NCBI GenBank assembly: GCA_023409975.1
Contig: JAEYQO010000101.1
Location: forward strand, 5,001-46,846
Direction of reading: 5' to 3'
Source: Bacteroidota bacterium
GTDB lineage: Bacteria; Bacteroidota; Bacteroidia; Chitinophagales; Chitinophagaceae
DNA: 41,846 nucleotides
Shown piece by piece: positions 32,228 to 41,368 of this stretch (its first letter is position 1; each line of letters opens with the position of its first letter). The translations under genes and the position numbers were made by a program. Below the pieces are notes generated by a model. The model had not been told where the DNA came from, did not search any database, and saw nothing but the letters and a program-made list of their open reading frames with translations.

Positions 32228-33760
32228 ATGGCACTACTCGGAAATCTCATTGCACGTTCCTTACACCTTCGGAAAAAATTTGCTCACCGGGTTGCTTCCC
32301 CGCGCACCTATCAGCTTCACACCCTGAGGCAACTACTGGAACGAGGTCAATACACTTCGTTTGGAAAGCATTACGGTTTCGATCATATCCTGAGCGAGGA
32401 AGTGGACCTCCTTCAGGCCTTTAAAAAGCGGGTACCCATTCATACTTACAACGAAATGCACCGGCAATGGTGGTATCGTTGTCAGCAGGGAGAGGAAAAT
32501 GTGAGCTGGCCGGGGAAAGTGAAGTATTTCGCTCTTAGTTCCGGCACTTCAGAATCTGCCAGTAAGCATATCCCTGTCACCCAGGATATGATTAAGTCGA
32601 TCAAGGAAGTAGGATTCAAACAACTGGTTTCCATGACCGAATTCGGCATACCTAGCGTCGCATTTCAGAAAGGAGTGCTGATGCTCGGTGGCACTACCTC
32701 ACTTTATGAGAAAGGTGAGTATTATGAAGGCGACATGAGCGGGATCAGTGCCAAGAACATGCCCCGCTGGCTCTCCAATTTCTTTTATAAGCCCGGAAAG
32801 AAGATCGCCCGGAGGCCCAATTGGGAAGACCGGATCAAGCTGATCGTTACCAATGCCCGGAAATGGGATGTGGGCACTGTGTGTGGTGTACCCGCCTGGG
32901 TACAGATAGTATTTGAAGAGATCATCCGGCACCATAAAGTGCGGCATATTCATGATATCTGGCCTAACCTCCACGTTTACATTCATGGCGGGGTGGCTTT
33001 TGACCCATACCGGGAAAGCTTTAAAAAACTGCTGGGAAAACCAATCACCTTTCTGGAAACCTATATGGCTTCGGAGGGATCATTCGGCTTTCAGGCCCGC
33101 AAAGGCGTTCCCGGCATCAAGCTGGTCCTGAACCAGGGAGTGTTCTTTGAATTTGTCCCCTTTACGTCCGAGAACTTCGATGACGAAGGAAATCCCATAC
33201 AAGGTGCAAGATCCTTTCTGATCGATGAGGTTAATGAGAAGACAGAGTATGCGGTGATGATCAGCACCTGTGCCGGGGCCTGGCGTTATATCATCGGGGA
33301 TGTGGTTCGTTTTTCAGATGCTGCGGAAGGCGAAATTGTGATCGTGGGAAGAACCAAACAGTTCCTTAGTCTTTGTGGAGAACACCTCAGTGTGGACAAC
33401 ATGAACAAGGCGATCGATATCGTATCCCGTAAGCTGGGCCTTACCATCAGAGAGTTTACCGTTGCGGGATTCCGTTACGACAATCTGTTTGCCCACCGTT
33501 GGTACCTCGGTTGTGATGATACTGTGGAAGATGTTGCCATGATCAAAGAAAAGCTGGATGAGGCGCTTTGTCTGCTGAATGATGATTATGAGGTGGAGCG
33601 CACCTCTGCACTTAAGGAGATATTTGTGGAACTTCTCCCCTCTTCAACTTTCTATGAATACATGCGCAGCAAGGGAAAGGAAGGTGCAATGAATAAGTTT
33701 CCGAGAGTGCTGAAAGGCAAGCAGCTTGAAGACTGGGAGCAATGGTTGGCGAAGCGTTAA
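32228..33760 (+). CDS. GH3 auxin-responsive promoter family protein
   Basis: This 510-residue protein is a bacterial GH3-fold adenylate-forming enzyme. It carries the ATP site ALSSGTSESASK (SSGT with following Ser/Lys), YMASEGSFG, and YRIxGDVVRF-like YIIGDVVRFSD, then IVGRTKQFLSLCGEHLS near the hinge. Plant GH3 proteins couple amino acids to acyl acids such as auxin or jasmonate; the bacterial substrates are largely unknown. It is a single-gene unit, convergent with the heptose kinase and divergent from dut. Confidence 0.9.
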   Translation: MALLGNLIARSLHLRKKFAHRVASPRTYQLHTLRQLLERGQYTSFGKHYGFDHILSEEVDLLQAFKKRVPIHTYNEMHRQWWYRCQQGEENVSWPGKVKYFALSSGTSESASKHIPVTQDMIKSIKEVGFKQLVSMTEFGIPSVAFQKGVLMLGGTTSLYEKGEYYEGDMSGISAKNMPRWLSNFFYKPGKKIARRPNWEDRIKLIVTNARKWDVGTVCGVPAWVQIVFEEIIRHHKVRHIHDIWPNLHVYIHGGVAFDPYRESFKKLLGKPITFLETYMASEGSFGFQARKGVPGIKLVLNQGVFFEFVPFTSENFDDEGNPIQGARSFLIDEVNEKTEYAVMISTCAGAWRYIIGDVVRFSDAAEGEIVIVGRTKQFLSLCGEHLSVDNMNKAIDIVSRKLGLTIREFTVAGFRYDNLFAHRWYLGCDDTVEDVAMIKEKLDEALCLLNDDYEVERTSALKEIFVELLPSSTFYEYMRSKGKEGAMNKFPRVLKGKQLEDWEQWLAKR

Positions 33761-33772
33761 GGCAGCTACATT

Positions 33773-34780
33773 CTAGTGCCACTGTTCGCTGATCCTAAGC
33801 GTCTCTTCCTTCAACAAATCCTTATTGATAGGCACTACACCTACCTGTTCACAAACCAGTCCTCCGGCAATATTGGAAATCTCCGCCATCAGCCTTGCGT
33901 CCTTTGTGAGTGCATACACCAGTGAGGCCGTTGCGATCACGGTATCTCCGGCACCGGAAACGTCGGCGATCTTCCGGATGTGCGTAGGAATGATCTCAGA
34001 CGTTGTTTTATCCTGGAAGAATACCCCTTTCTCGGAAAGTGTTATGAAGGTTACTTCATGTCCGAGATTATCCCGAAGCAATTGATCGGCCTCGTTCAGC
34101 GTGGGAAGGTCGACGGATTCGATTGGAAGGTGTAGTCCTTCTCGCACTTCTTTTAGATTGGGTTTAAAAATCGTTACACCCTCGTAGCAGAGGAAGTTGC
34201 GTTTCTTCGGATCAACAGTAGTAACGATCCCGATCTCTTTGCAATGCTCTGCAATCCGTTTGATGACATTTTCCTTCAGCAGTCCTTTATTATAGTCTTC
34301 GAAGATGACGACCTGTGGTTTTTGAATCTGCAGAAACCGCAGGACCATATCGATGAAGGGATGCTCTTCTGCGATGTTGAGATCCTCTGTGATCTCATCG
34401 TCGAGCCGGAGCATATGCTGACTCCTGCAGATGACACGGGTTTTGGTTGTCGTAGGCCGGTGGGTGCTCTGCATTACGAGCTGTATATCGATACCGGCTT
34501 CCCTGGCCAGCTGAATCAATAAGGCTCCGTCTTTGTCTTCTCCAACGACACTGGCCAGCGTCACTTGTGCTCCGAGCGACTGACAATTGAGGGCGACGTT
34601 CGCTGCTCCCCCAAGCCGGCTTTCCCTATTCCTGAGTGCAACGATCGGTACTGGTGCTTCCGGAGAGATCCTGTCGACCTCGCCCCACCAGTAATTATCC
34701 AGCATGACATCTCCTACTACGACCACATGCATATCCTGCATACTGTCGAACAAACTGACGATTTCTTCTTTACGAATCAC
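33773..34780 (-). CDS. rfaE1: D-glycero-beta-D-manno-heptose-7-phosphate kinase-like PfkB protein
   Basis: This 335-residue PfkB-family kinase has the glycine-rich substrate region RLGGAANVALNC and the catalytic DVSGAGDTVIA with the Asp base. VGDVMLDNYWWG near the start and RISPEAPVPI are the hallmarks of RfaE domain I, which makes ADP-heptose precursors for LPS core. The cytidylyl/adenylyltransferase domain II is absent, so it would be the stand-alone RfaE1 type. The start overlaps the APC permease stop by 11 bases, so they are cotranscribed. Confidence 0.88.
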   Translation of the reverse strand: MIRKEEIVSLFDSMQDMHVVVVGDVMLDNYWWGEVDRISPEAPVPIVALRNRESRLGGAANVALNCQSLGAQVTLASVVGEDKDGALLIQLAREAGIDIQLVMQSTHRPTTTKTRVICRSQHMLRLDDEITEDLNIAEEHPFIDMVLRFLQIQKPQVVIFEDYNKGLLKENVIKRIAEHCKEIGIVTTVDPKKRNFLCYEGVTIFKPNLKEVREGLHLPIESVDLPTLNEADQLLRDNLGHEVTFITLSEKGVFFQDKTTSEIIPTHIRKIADVSGAGDTVIATASLVYALTKDARLMAEISNIAGGLVCEQVGVVPINKDLLKEETLRISEQWH

Positions 34781-36215
34781 TACGAACAGCTCCCTTTTGA
34801 ATGATATAATAGATCGGAATTCCTGTGAGGACGATGATCAGTCCCGGCCAGGTAAACGCAGGTTTATAGATGATCAGCAGGACGCAAAAGCTCAGTCCCA
34901 TCAGAATATACAGTGCTGGCAGAAACGGATAACCGAAAGCCTTGTATGGACGTTCCGCTTCGGGGCGGCGCTTTCTAAGAATGAAAATGCCTGCGATCGT
35001 CAGAACATAGAAAATGACCACTACAAAGGAGATCATATCCAGCAGATCTCCATAGCGACCACTCAGACAGAGTACAGAGGCGACGATGCATTGCGCCCAG
35101 AGGGCCCATTGGGGAACACCATTCCTGTTAAGGCGAGCTGCATTTCTGAAGAAAAGGCCATCCTGTGCCATGGTATAGTAAACTCTGGCGCCGGCCATAA
35201 CCAGACCGTTATTACAGCCGAAGGTTGAGATCATGATCAGCGCTGCTATGGCAAACCTGCCATTGTCACCAAAGATCTCATTGGCTGCGGCTACTGCCAG
35301 GCGGTCTTCCTCGGGGAAAGCAATTCCTTCCAGCGGCAGGACATTCAGGTACATGAGATTTGTGATGACATAAAGCAACGTCACTGCGAGTGTACCAAGG
35401 AATAGGCTCAGACCGATATTACGCTGAGGATTCCGGATCTCCCCCGCCACGAAGGTGACATTATTCCAGGCGTCGCTGCTGAAAACAGAACCCACCATGG
35501 CGGCAGCAATGGCACCCAGTAGAGCGACCCCCGTTATCTCTGTCCAGCCGGAGGGAATACGCTGCCCCAGCTCATTTCTGCCCCCCATGTCGGAGGCTGC
35601 ATTGAAACCGGTAGCCCAGTTTTCAGCAAAGAAACTTTGATCGACCAGTAGAAAACCGAATAATACCAGTCCCAACAACGCGATGGTTTTAGAAAGCGTA
35701 AAGACTAACTGGATCCACTTCCCTTCTTTAATTCCGCGGGAATTGATATAGGTTAGCAATACAATTACACCTATCGCAACAAGTTGCGCGGGATAGAAAT
35801 TTGTGCTTCCTATGGAGAAGAGGATATTGTCCGTAGTGAGATTCAGTACCGGGAAGAAATACCCGGAGAATTTAGCGAAGGCTATGGCGACTGCAGCGAT
35901 GGTAGCCGTTTGAATGACGGCGAAGAAGCTCCAGCCGTAAAGGAAGGCGATTAATTTATTATACGATTCTTTGAGGTAAACGTATTGTCCGCCGGCTCTG
36001 GGAAACATTCCGCTCAATTCGCCGTAGCTGACAGCCGCGGTGATGGTCATGATACCTGTTATTACCCATACCGCTATGATCCAGCCGGCGCTACCGACAT
36101 TCCGGGTAATATCTGCGCTCACGATGAAGATACCGGAGCCGATCATGGACCCGATTACCAGTAGCGCGCCATCGAATAATGTCAGTGAGCGATGAAACTG
36201 AGGTTTGTTTTCCAA
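34770..36215 (-). CDS. APC-family amino acid permease
   Basis: This 481-residue membrane protein has about 12 hydrophobic helices. The first carries GSMIGSGIF, the APC-superfamily substrate signature; a GGQYVYLKESYN segment follows helix 2, typical of LAT-like transporters. It should import or exchange amino acids across the inner membrane; the substrate is not known. It lies 22 bases downstream of the OmpH-like gene and overlaps the heptose kinase gene by 11 bases. Confidence 0.9.
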   Translation of the reverse strand: MENKPQFHRSLTLFDGALLVIGSMIGSGIFIVSADITRNVGSAGWIIAVWVITGIMTITAAVSYGELSGMFPRAGGQYVYLKESYNKLIAFLYGWSFFAVIQTATIAAVAIAFAKFSGYFFPVLNLTTDNILFSIGSTNFYPAQLVAIGVIVLLTYINSRGIKEGKWIQLVFTLSKTIALLGLVLFGFLLVDQSFFAENWATGFNAASDMGGRNELGQRIPSGWTEITGVALLGAIAAAMVGSVFSSDAWNNVTFVAGEIRNPQRNIGLSLFLGTLAVTLLYVITNLMYLNVLPLEGIAFPEEDRLAVAAANEIFGDNGRFAIAALIMISTFGCNNGLVMAGARVYYTMAQDGLFFRNAARLNRNGVPQWALWAQCIVASVLCLSGRYGDLLDMISFVVVIFYVLTIAGIFILRKRRPEAERPYKAFGYPFLPALYILMGLSFCVLLIIYKPAFTWPGLIIVLTGIPIYYIIQKGAVRSDS

Positions 36216-36237
36216 AGATCCTGTTTTGAGAAAAATA

Positions 36238-36858
36238 CTATTTTTTCTTTACAGAGTCTTTGCTGGCCGGATGCCATTTATTCATTCCCTCGATCACATC
36301 TTTGGTGATATCCAGTGCCTGGTTGGCGTGGAGGATCTGGGGACTGATGCGGGAATATGACAGAATATAGTCATACCGGCTATCCCTGTTGTAGTCTGTC
36401 AGGAAACTATCCAGTTGCTGGCGAAGCAACACGTTAAAATCATCCTGTTCCTTTAAAAGCTGTTCCGTTAGTGATTGTTCCCGGAGGCTGAGACTCTGCT
36501 GCATCTGAAGGAGCTGACGTTCGGTGGCCTGTCCTTCTGATTGGGTGATGCTTCCGGATTGAGCTTTACGCTGAAATTCTTCAACATTTGCCTGTAGCTG
36601 GCGCGCGGAGCGCTCTAGTTCATTCCTCATAGAACGTTGTCTGCTGGCAAACTCTTCCTTCTTCACTTTGAGGAATTCATAATTGGCTTCGAAGGTATCG
36701 ATATCGACATAAGCGATGCGGGTGGTGGCTACTGTGTTGCCATCACCCTTACTTGCGGGTGCAGGTTGTCCGTTCTGGTTATTGGAAAAGTGCAGGATAA
36801 ATAAAACGATTACGCCTACTACTGCGAGAATGCTGAGAATAGTTGAAGTATTCTTCAT
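36238..36858 (-). CDS. OmpH/Skp-like protein with N-terminal membrane anchor
   Basis: This 206-residue protein has one N-terminal hydrophobic helix (about 7-24), then TRIAYVDIDTFEANYEFLK, the start of the OmpH/Skp fold, and a long coiled coil (about 60-150) rich in Gln, Glu and Arg, with a C-terminal ILHANQALDITKDVIEGMN end. Skp-type proteins are periplasmic chaperones of outer membrane proteins. The uncleaved-looking helix suggests it may stay membrane-tethered. It is the first gene of the unit with the permease and heptose kinase. Confidence 0.85.
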   Translation of the reverse strand: MKNTSTILSILAVVGVIVLFILHFSNNQNGQPAPASKGDGNTVATTRIAYVDIDTFEANYEFLKVKKEEFASRQRSMRNELERSARQLQANVEEFQRKAQSGSITQSEGQATERQLLQMQQSLSLREQSLTEQLLKEQDDFNVLLRQQLDSFLTDYNRDSRYDYILSYSRISPQILHANQALDITKDVIEGMNKWHPASKDSVKKK

Positions 36859-36951
36859 TTTGTGGGATTAGCTAATGATGCAAAATTCTAAGGCTGCAAA
36901 AATAACATCTCTGCGGCTACTATTCTATCGATATTGGAAACAAAAGGTTAC

Positions 36952-36975
36952 AAAAAAGGCTGCCTTCCGGCAGCC
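36952..36975 (-). terminator. Terminator of the TonB operon
   Basis: A 7-bp perfect stem (ggctgcc 36958-36964 with ggcagcc 36969-36975) and a 4-base loop, followed on the minus strand by six T. It is 22 bases after the tonB stop. Confidence 0.85.
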
Positions 36976-36997
36976 CTTATAAAATTTGCTTTCCTGA

Positions 36998-37807
36998 TTA
37001 CTGGAGTGTGAACATTACCGGGAGGGTGAAGTACACCTTTACGGCCCGACCATTCTGTTTTCCGGGTTTCCACTTTGGCATTTTCATTACGACCCGTTTG
37101 GCTTCTTCATCACAACCCCCACCGATACCGCGGATAACTTCAGCGTTAGAGACTTCTCCATCCTCGTTAACGACGAATCTGACAATTACACGGCCCTGGA
37201 TATTGTTTTCTTTGGCCAGTTCGGGGTAACGCAGGTTTTTGGAGAGATATTCATTCCTGGCTTTGTCTCCACCGGGAAATTCGGGCATTTGCTCCACATA
37301 CTGGTGGATGACCGGTGGAGGGGGAGCCTCTACCACACCTGTTCCGGGACCGGGATCGAGGATACCGGGGTCGATACCATCAGGGTCACCTTCAACAGTC
37401 TTAAGACCCGCTGATTTATCTTCCAGTTCGGTTACTTCTGGTGGTTTTTCATCCTCCTGTACCTCTTCGTCCTTCTTGATCACCGGCGGTGTAAACTTTA
37501 CCGTTGGTTTCAACGGTGGTGGTGGCGGAGGAGGCGGTGGTGGTGGTGGTGGTTGTTTGGGATCAATGGGCGGTGGCTCCGCAAGCGTGATTTCCTTCAC
37601 CATGGCGACCGGTTTTACTTCTTTCTCCTTCATATTGGAGGCAAAAGCCCAGGCCGCGGCACCCACGCCGATGGCCAGTAGCAGCAGCATTGCCCTACCT
37701 ACTCTTTTCGGATAATTTTTACGTAACTCATAGCCGCCGTACTTTTTGTTACGGCCCTCGAAGATGATATCGAGGTAGTCGCTCTTGAGTATTTTATTAA
37801 TATCCAT
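36998..37807 (-). CDS. tonB: TonB energy transducer
   Basis: This 269-residue protein has a short cytosolic N-terminus (DIIFEGRNKKYGGYELRKNY), one membrane helix (about 36-58), and a Pro/Glu/Lys-rich periplasmic spacer with 13 consecutive Pro codons. The C-terminal TonB domain (about 175-269) contains PEFPGGDKARNEYL, LRYPELAKENNIQGRVIVRF and the closing VYFTLPVMF. It transfers proton-motive energy from ExbB/ExbD to outer-membrane receptors. It is the fourth and last gene of the exbB-exbD-exbD-tonB operon, 85 bases after the second exbD. Confidence 0.94.
   Translation of the reverse strand: MDINKILKSDYLDIIFEGRNKKYGGYELRKNYPKRVGRAMLLLLAIGVGAAAWAFASNMKEKEVKPVAMVKEITLAEPPPIDPKQPPPPPPPPPPPPPLKPTVKFTPPVIKKDEEVQEDEKPPEVTELEDKSAGLKTVEGDPDGIDPGILDPGPGTGVVEAPPPPVIHQYVEQMPEFPGGDKARNEYLSKNLRYPELAKENNIQGRVIVRFVVNEDGEVSNAEVIRGIGGGCDEEAKRVVMKMPKWKPGKQNGRAVKVYFTLPVMFTLQ
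37514..37552 (-). repeat. Proline codon run in tonB
   Basis: Thirteen consecutive Pro codons, mostly CCA with interspersed CCG and CCT. Such triplet runs can change length by slippage, and long Pro runs slow ribosomes unless EF-P acts. Confidence 0.8.
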
Positions 37808-37892
37808 TGTTCAGTTTTCTTTTTTGTTGGCAGTGCACCTTGCGCTGCTCTTCTACTTAAGACGGTTCAGATTGCAAATTCCACAAGTATTA

Positions 37893-38480
37893 CTAAGGAT
37901 TTGCAGCTTCAGTTTCCTTGATAAACTCCCTGTCGACATCGGTGATATCTACGATGGCGTAAACACGAACATCGTTGATGCTCATTTCATCGAGGATGGA
38001 TACCAGATCATCATAGGTGCTGTTATCATCGGGTTTGATCAGAATTGTCAACTGATCTTTGGCGCCGAGGAGACCTTGTTGTTTCAGTTCCTCTACCTTC
38101 TTTTTCTTATCGATGATTGCATCACGGATGCCACCTTTAGGTTTGAAGTTGGTTACCTGGAGTGTTGGAGGATTATCAGGATCGTCAGCGAGACCCTCAT
38201 AGTAATAAACCCGGTGGTTTTTGCTGAGCAATACGGTCATGGCCGTACTCTCCTTGATCTTGCTTTGTTCTTCCTCTTTGATCTTCTCGTCCTTGTACGG
38301 CATATTGATCTCCATAGTTTTAGGTTTGGAGAGCGTTGTCGTGAACATGAAGAAGGTGATTAACAGAAAGCCAAGATCCACCATAGGGGTAAGATCGACG
38401 CGGGTAGAAAGCTTTTTACCTTTCTTGACACCCGGGCCTTTCTTATGACCACCGCCACTCGACACATCCATTTCTGCCAT
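37893..38480 (-). CDS. exbD: ExbD-type biopolymer transporter (second copy)
   Basis: This 195-residue protein has a basic N-terminus with Gly/Lys (GGGHKKGPGVKKGKK), one membrane helix (about 31-50) with the pore Asp in VDLTPMVDLGFLLITFFMF, and a periplasmic domain ending in FIKETEAANP. The Asp in the helix carries protons. It differs strongly from the first ExbD (38509) and the domain is shorter. It lies 28 bases downstream of that gene. Confidence 0.92.
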   Translation of the reverse strand: MAEMDVSSGGGHKKGPGVKKGKKLSTRVDLTPMVDLGFLLITFFMFTTTLSKPKTMEINMPYKDEKIKEEEQSKIKESTAMTVLLSKNHRVYYYEGLADDPDNPPTLQVTNFKPKGGIRDAIIDKKKKVEELKQQGLLGAKDQLTILIKPDDNSTYDDLVSILDEMSINDVRVYAIVDITDVDREFIKETEAANP

Positions 38481-38508
38481 GGTACTACTATTTTAACTGG
38501 TTAATAAA

Positions 38509-39186
38509 TTAATTAGCGTTTGCATTTGCCGTTTTGAGGCCGGCATTCCTTTCCTGCCAGGCGGCTGTTCCCGGAGGTACTGCTTTCAGGCCTGTAATCA
38601 GGTTAAACTTGAAGATCTTCCAGCCTTCCAGCGTATTGATCACCTTTTTGATATCGGGGTAAGAAGCATCCGCGTCCGCTTTGATAGTAATTCTCAGCTT
38701 GGGGTTGTTGTTTCTTGCCATCCGGATCCAGGCCGCCAGTTCGTTCCGATCGGAAGTATTGATCGTATCGGTTGGCACACCGGGAGCTGCTTTATCCATT
38801 TCCCGTTGCTGGGAAGGTTCGGAAGAAAGGTAGGTCTTCAACTGATTAAAGGGAACACCTACAGAGGCACCCACGGCGAAGATGTCCATTTCCGTCTCGG
38901 TGAGTCCGAGATTCTTGTATTCATTGACATCTTCGATGAGTTCTCTTCTTACGTTCTTGTTGTCTACCGAAAAGAATACGCGACCATCCGGATCTACTGT
39001 GAGCAACATAATGTCGGCATCCGGAAGTGGGATTTCCGAGATGGAGTTTGGCGTAACGACCGTTACCGGTTCGTCGGGCTTAAACTTCGTGGCCAACATG
39101 AAGAAGGTCAGCAGCAGGAAGGCAACGTCACACATCGCCGTCATATCGACGTTGGTGCTCTTCCGCGGCATTTTAATTTTAGGCAT
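38509..39186 (-). CDS. exbD: ExbD-type biopolymer transporter (first copy)
   Basis: This 225-residue protein has one membrane helix (about 14-34) with the pore Asp in NVDMTAMCDVAFLLLTFFML and a periplasmic domain with YPDIKKVINTLEGWKIFKFN. It contains an insertion of about 45 residues (about 115-160) compared with classic ExbD. Two different ExbD subunits in one operon are usual in Bacteroidota and may form a mixed dimer in the ExbB pentamer. It is the second gene of the operon. Confidence 0.92.
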   Translation of the reverse strand: MPKIKMPRKSTNVDMTAMCDVAFLLLTFFMLATKFKPDEPVTVVTPNSISEIPLPDADIMLLTVDPDGRVFFSVDNKNVRRELIEDVNEYKNLGLTETEMDIFAVGASVGVPFNQLKTYLSSEPSQQREMDKAAPGVPTDTINTSDRNELAAWIRMARNNNPKLRITIKADADASYPDIKKVINTLEGWKIFKFNLITGLKAVPPGTAAWQERNAGLKTANANAN

Positions 39187-39277
39187 CTTCTGTTATTTTC
39201 TTCAATTAGTTAGTAATAAGACTCAGTCTGCTCCAGATTCCACAACGCCTTCACACATTTTATTGCAGCTAATGCTA

Positions 39278-40120
39278 TTACTTATAATTGGCAGCAAAGC
39301 TCTGAGTCAGTGTGAAACCACTCTCATCAATGCTGTAAGTGATGCCGTCGATGATGGTCGTGAAGTAGTTGTAAGCAACGATCGCTACAGCGGAGGTACC
39401 GATACCGATTGCGGTATTGATCAGGGCCTCAGAGATACCATTCGCGAGGGCTGCAGCATCCGGAGCACCAGCCTGACCCATGGCCTGGAAGGCGCGGATC
39501 ATACCCAGTACCGTACCGAAAAGACCGAGGAGCGTAGCTACAGAAGCGATCGTTGAAAGGAACACCAGGTTCTTTTCCAGCATAGGCAGTTCCAGTGCTG
39601 TTGCTTCTTCGATCTCTTTCTGAATGCTTAATACTTTCTGATCTGTATCCAGTTCGTTGTTGGTGGTCATATCGCGATACTTCAGGAGGCCTGCACGCAT
39701 AACATTACCAACGGAACCAGCCTGTTTGTCGCACTCCGCGAGCGCTGCATCTACATTGCGGTTTGCGAGGTGATATTGAACTTTTCTTACAAATTCTGCA
39801 TTATTTACTTTTCCGTTAGCTTTCATTACTGTCAGCGCACGCTCTACTACGAAACACAGTGTGATAAGGAATGTACCCATCAGGATAGGGATTACGAAAC
39901 CACCTGTGTAGATCGTACCCTGGAAGTTCGCAGGAATATGCCTTTCAGCATCCTGGAAGTTGTCGGCGGCACCAAATACAAAGTGGAAGATACTATGCGA
40001 AACCACCATACTCGCAACGACGATCAACAAGTTGATCAGTCCGTGGTTTGAATTCTTAGGTTTACCTGCACGATTGCCATGAGAACCTGATTTCGCAGCG
40101 GCTGTCTTTACATCTGCCAT
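39278..40120 (-). CDS. exbB: MotA/TolQ/ExbB proton channel protein
   Basis: This 280-residue protein has an N-terminal basic stretch, a first helix at about 28-50, a second at about 75-92 (FVIPILMGTFLITLCFVVERAL), and two helices in the C-terminal half. The second half contains the conserved LLGLFGTVLGMIRAFQAM and the GTSAVAIVAYNYF helix. It forms the pentameric channel that powers ExbD and TonB. It is the first gene of the operon, with a good promoter upstream. Confidence 0.94.
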   Translation of the reverse strand: MADVKTAAAKSGSHGNRAGKPKNSNHGLINLLIVVASMVVSHSIFHFVFGAADNFQDAERHIPANFQGTIYTGGFVIPILMGTFLITLCFVVERALTVMKANGKVNNAEFVRKVQYHLANRNVDAALAECDKQAGSVGNVMRAGLLKYRDMTTNNELDTDQKVLSIQKEIEEATALELPMLEKNLVFLSTIASVATLLGLFGTVLGMIRAFQAMGQAGAPDAAALANGISEALINTAIGIGTSAVAIVAYNYFTTIIDGITYSIDESGFTLTQSFAANYK

Positions 40121-40191
40121 AACTCTTGATTTATCGATTTTTAGTGTTGAAGATTAATTATTAAAATTATAATACGGAATTTGTGTGCTTG

Positions 40192-40221
40192 CAAAGATAG
40201 AAGTACAGTATAAAAAAACAA
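40192..40221 (-). promoter_or_regulatory. Promoter of the exbB-exbD-exbD-tonB operon
   Basis: On the minus strand TTG (plus 40219-40221) is followed after 19 bases by TATCTTTG (plus 40192-40199), a perfect TAnnTTTG. Spacing and both boxes fit the Bacteroidota housekeeping promoter. The leader to the exbB ATG is about 65 bases. Confidence 0.65.
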
Positions 40222-40350
40222 CCTGGCCCTACATTTTTTCTCTGAAAGTTAATACGCCTTACAAACCTGTGACTTTCTGAAGGTTAAGGCTACCGAAGTT
40301 AAAACGATTCAACGGCTTTGTTATTGCTTAAAACACAGGTGGGGGCGGCT

Positions 40351-40378
40351 TTTGTAGCAACTTTAACAATTACCTTTG
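40351..40378 (+). promoter_or_regulatory. Promoter of ppa
   Basis: TTTG (40351-40354) and TACCTTTG (40371-40378) are separated by 16 bases, which fits the Bacteroidota consensus. The ppa ATG follows 28 bases after the -7 box. Confidence 0.65.
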
Positions 40379-40406
40379 CGGCTCTGAAAGACTAAACAAG
40401 ACTATT

Positions 40407-40964
40407 ATGAGCTTCAATCCATGGCATTCGGTTAGTTATGGCGACAACATTCCGGAAACTGTAAACGCAATCATTGAGATCCCTAAAAACTCCCGTGCGA
40501 AGTATGAGTTGGACAAAGAAACTGGTTTGCTGAAACTTGACCGAGTCCTTTATTCATCCGTGTATTATCCTGCAAACTATGGTTTTATACCAAGAACTTA
40601 CTGCGACGATAAGGACCCGCTGGACATTCTGGTGCTTTCCCAGATCGAGATGCAGCCACTCTGTCTTGTAGAGGCAAAAGTGATCGGAGTGATGCGCATG
40701 CTGGATCAGGGCGAGGCGGATGACAAGATCATTGCTGTCTGTGCGCAGGACATGAGTATTGCCCATATCAATGACATCAGCGAACTCCCTTCCCATTTCA
40801 TTGAGGAACTCCGCCACTTCTTTGAGGAATACAAGAAACTCGAGAACAAAGTGGTAAAAATTGAAGAATTTCAGGGTGCGCGGCTGGCCAAGAAAATTAT
40901 CCAGCACAGCATCAATGACTATAAGGTAAAATTCACTGCGGAAGCACCCGTTCCAGTAGAATGA
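40407..40964 (+). CDS. ppa: Family I inorganic pyrophosphatase
   Basis: This 185-residue enzyme splits pyrophosphate to phosphate and drives biosynthetic reactions forward. It has the family I pattern: EIPKNSRAKYELDKETG, YPANYGFIPRTYCDDKDPLD with the metal-binding Asp residues, and MLDQGEADDKIIAV. The end is VKFTAEAPVPVE. It overlaps the TauE/SafE gene by ATGA and has a clear promoter. Confidence 0.96.
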   Translation: MSFNPWHSVSYGDNIPETVNAIIEIPKNSRAKYELDKETGLLKLDRVLYSSVYYPANYGFIPRTYCDDKDPLDILVLSQIEMQPLCLVEAKVIGVMRMLDQGEADDKIIAVCAQDMSIAHINDISELPSHFIEELRHFFEEYKKLENKVVKIEEFQGARLAKKIIQHSINDYKVKFTAEAPVPVE

Positions 40965-41365
40965 AACAACCCAGCAATATAAAACGACCGGCTATGAGCA
41001 TAGAGTACATTATCGGCCTGCTGATTATTGGCCTGATAGCAGGATTCATGAGCAGTCTTGTGGGAATCGGAGGGGGTATTATCATTGTCCCTGCGCTGGT
41101 ATTCCTCTTTGGCATGAATCAGAAACTGGCACAGGGCACCTCGCTGGCCATGCTTGCCATGCCGGTGGCGTTTGTTGGGGCTTACAACTATTATAAAGAA
41201 GGATATGCCGACTGGAAGACTGCGGTAATACTTGCGGTCACCTTTGTTGTAGGAGGATATCTGGGAAGCAAGGTCTCTATCAATCTCGATATGGCCATTG
41301 TGAAGAAGGTCTTCGCAGTATTCATGATCGTAGTAGCAATCAAATATCTATTTTTCGATAAATAA
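40961..41365 (+). CDS. TauE/SafE-family membrane protein, short form
   Basis: This 134-residue protein has about four membrane helices. It begins with a TauE/SafE half: LIAGFMSSLVGIGGGIIIVPAL, the family's Gly-rich motif, then GTSLAMLAMPVAF. Full TauE/SafE proteins (about 250 residues) hold two such halves, so this one may work as a dimer. Family members export sulfite or organosulfonates; the substrate is unknown here. The first ATG overlaps the ppa stop (ATGA); a second Met at 40994 matches the usual family start better, so the true start is not certain. Confidence 0.82.
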   Translation: MKQPSNIKRPAMSIEYIIGLLIIGLIAGFMSSLVGIGGGIIIVPALVFLFGMNQKLAQGTSLAMLAMPVAFVGAYNYYKEGYADWKTAVILAVTFVVGGYLGSKVSINLDMAIVKKVFAVFMIVVAIKYLFFDK

Positions 41366-41368
41366 TTT

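Noticed and set aside
37239..37715. A Gly/Ser-rich plus-strand frame opposite tonB
   Set aside because: It is the complement of the proline run and spacer of TonB; poly-Gly is the reverse of poly-Pro codons.
37808..37892. Possible hairpin between exbD and tonB
   Set aside because: The stem (GCAG/CTGC plus bulges) is weak and not followed by a T run.
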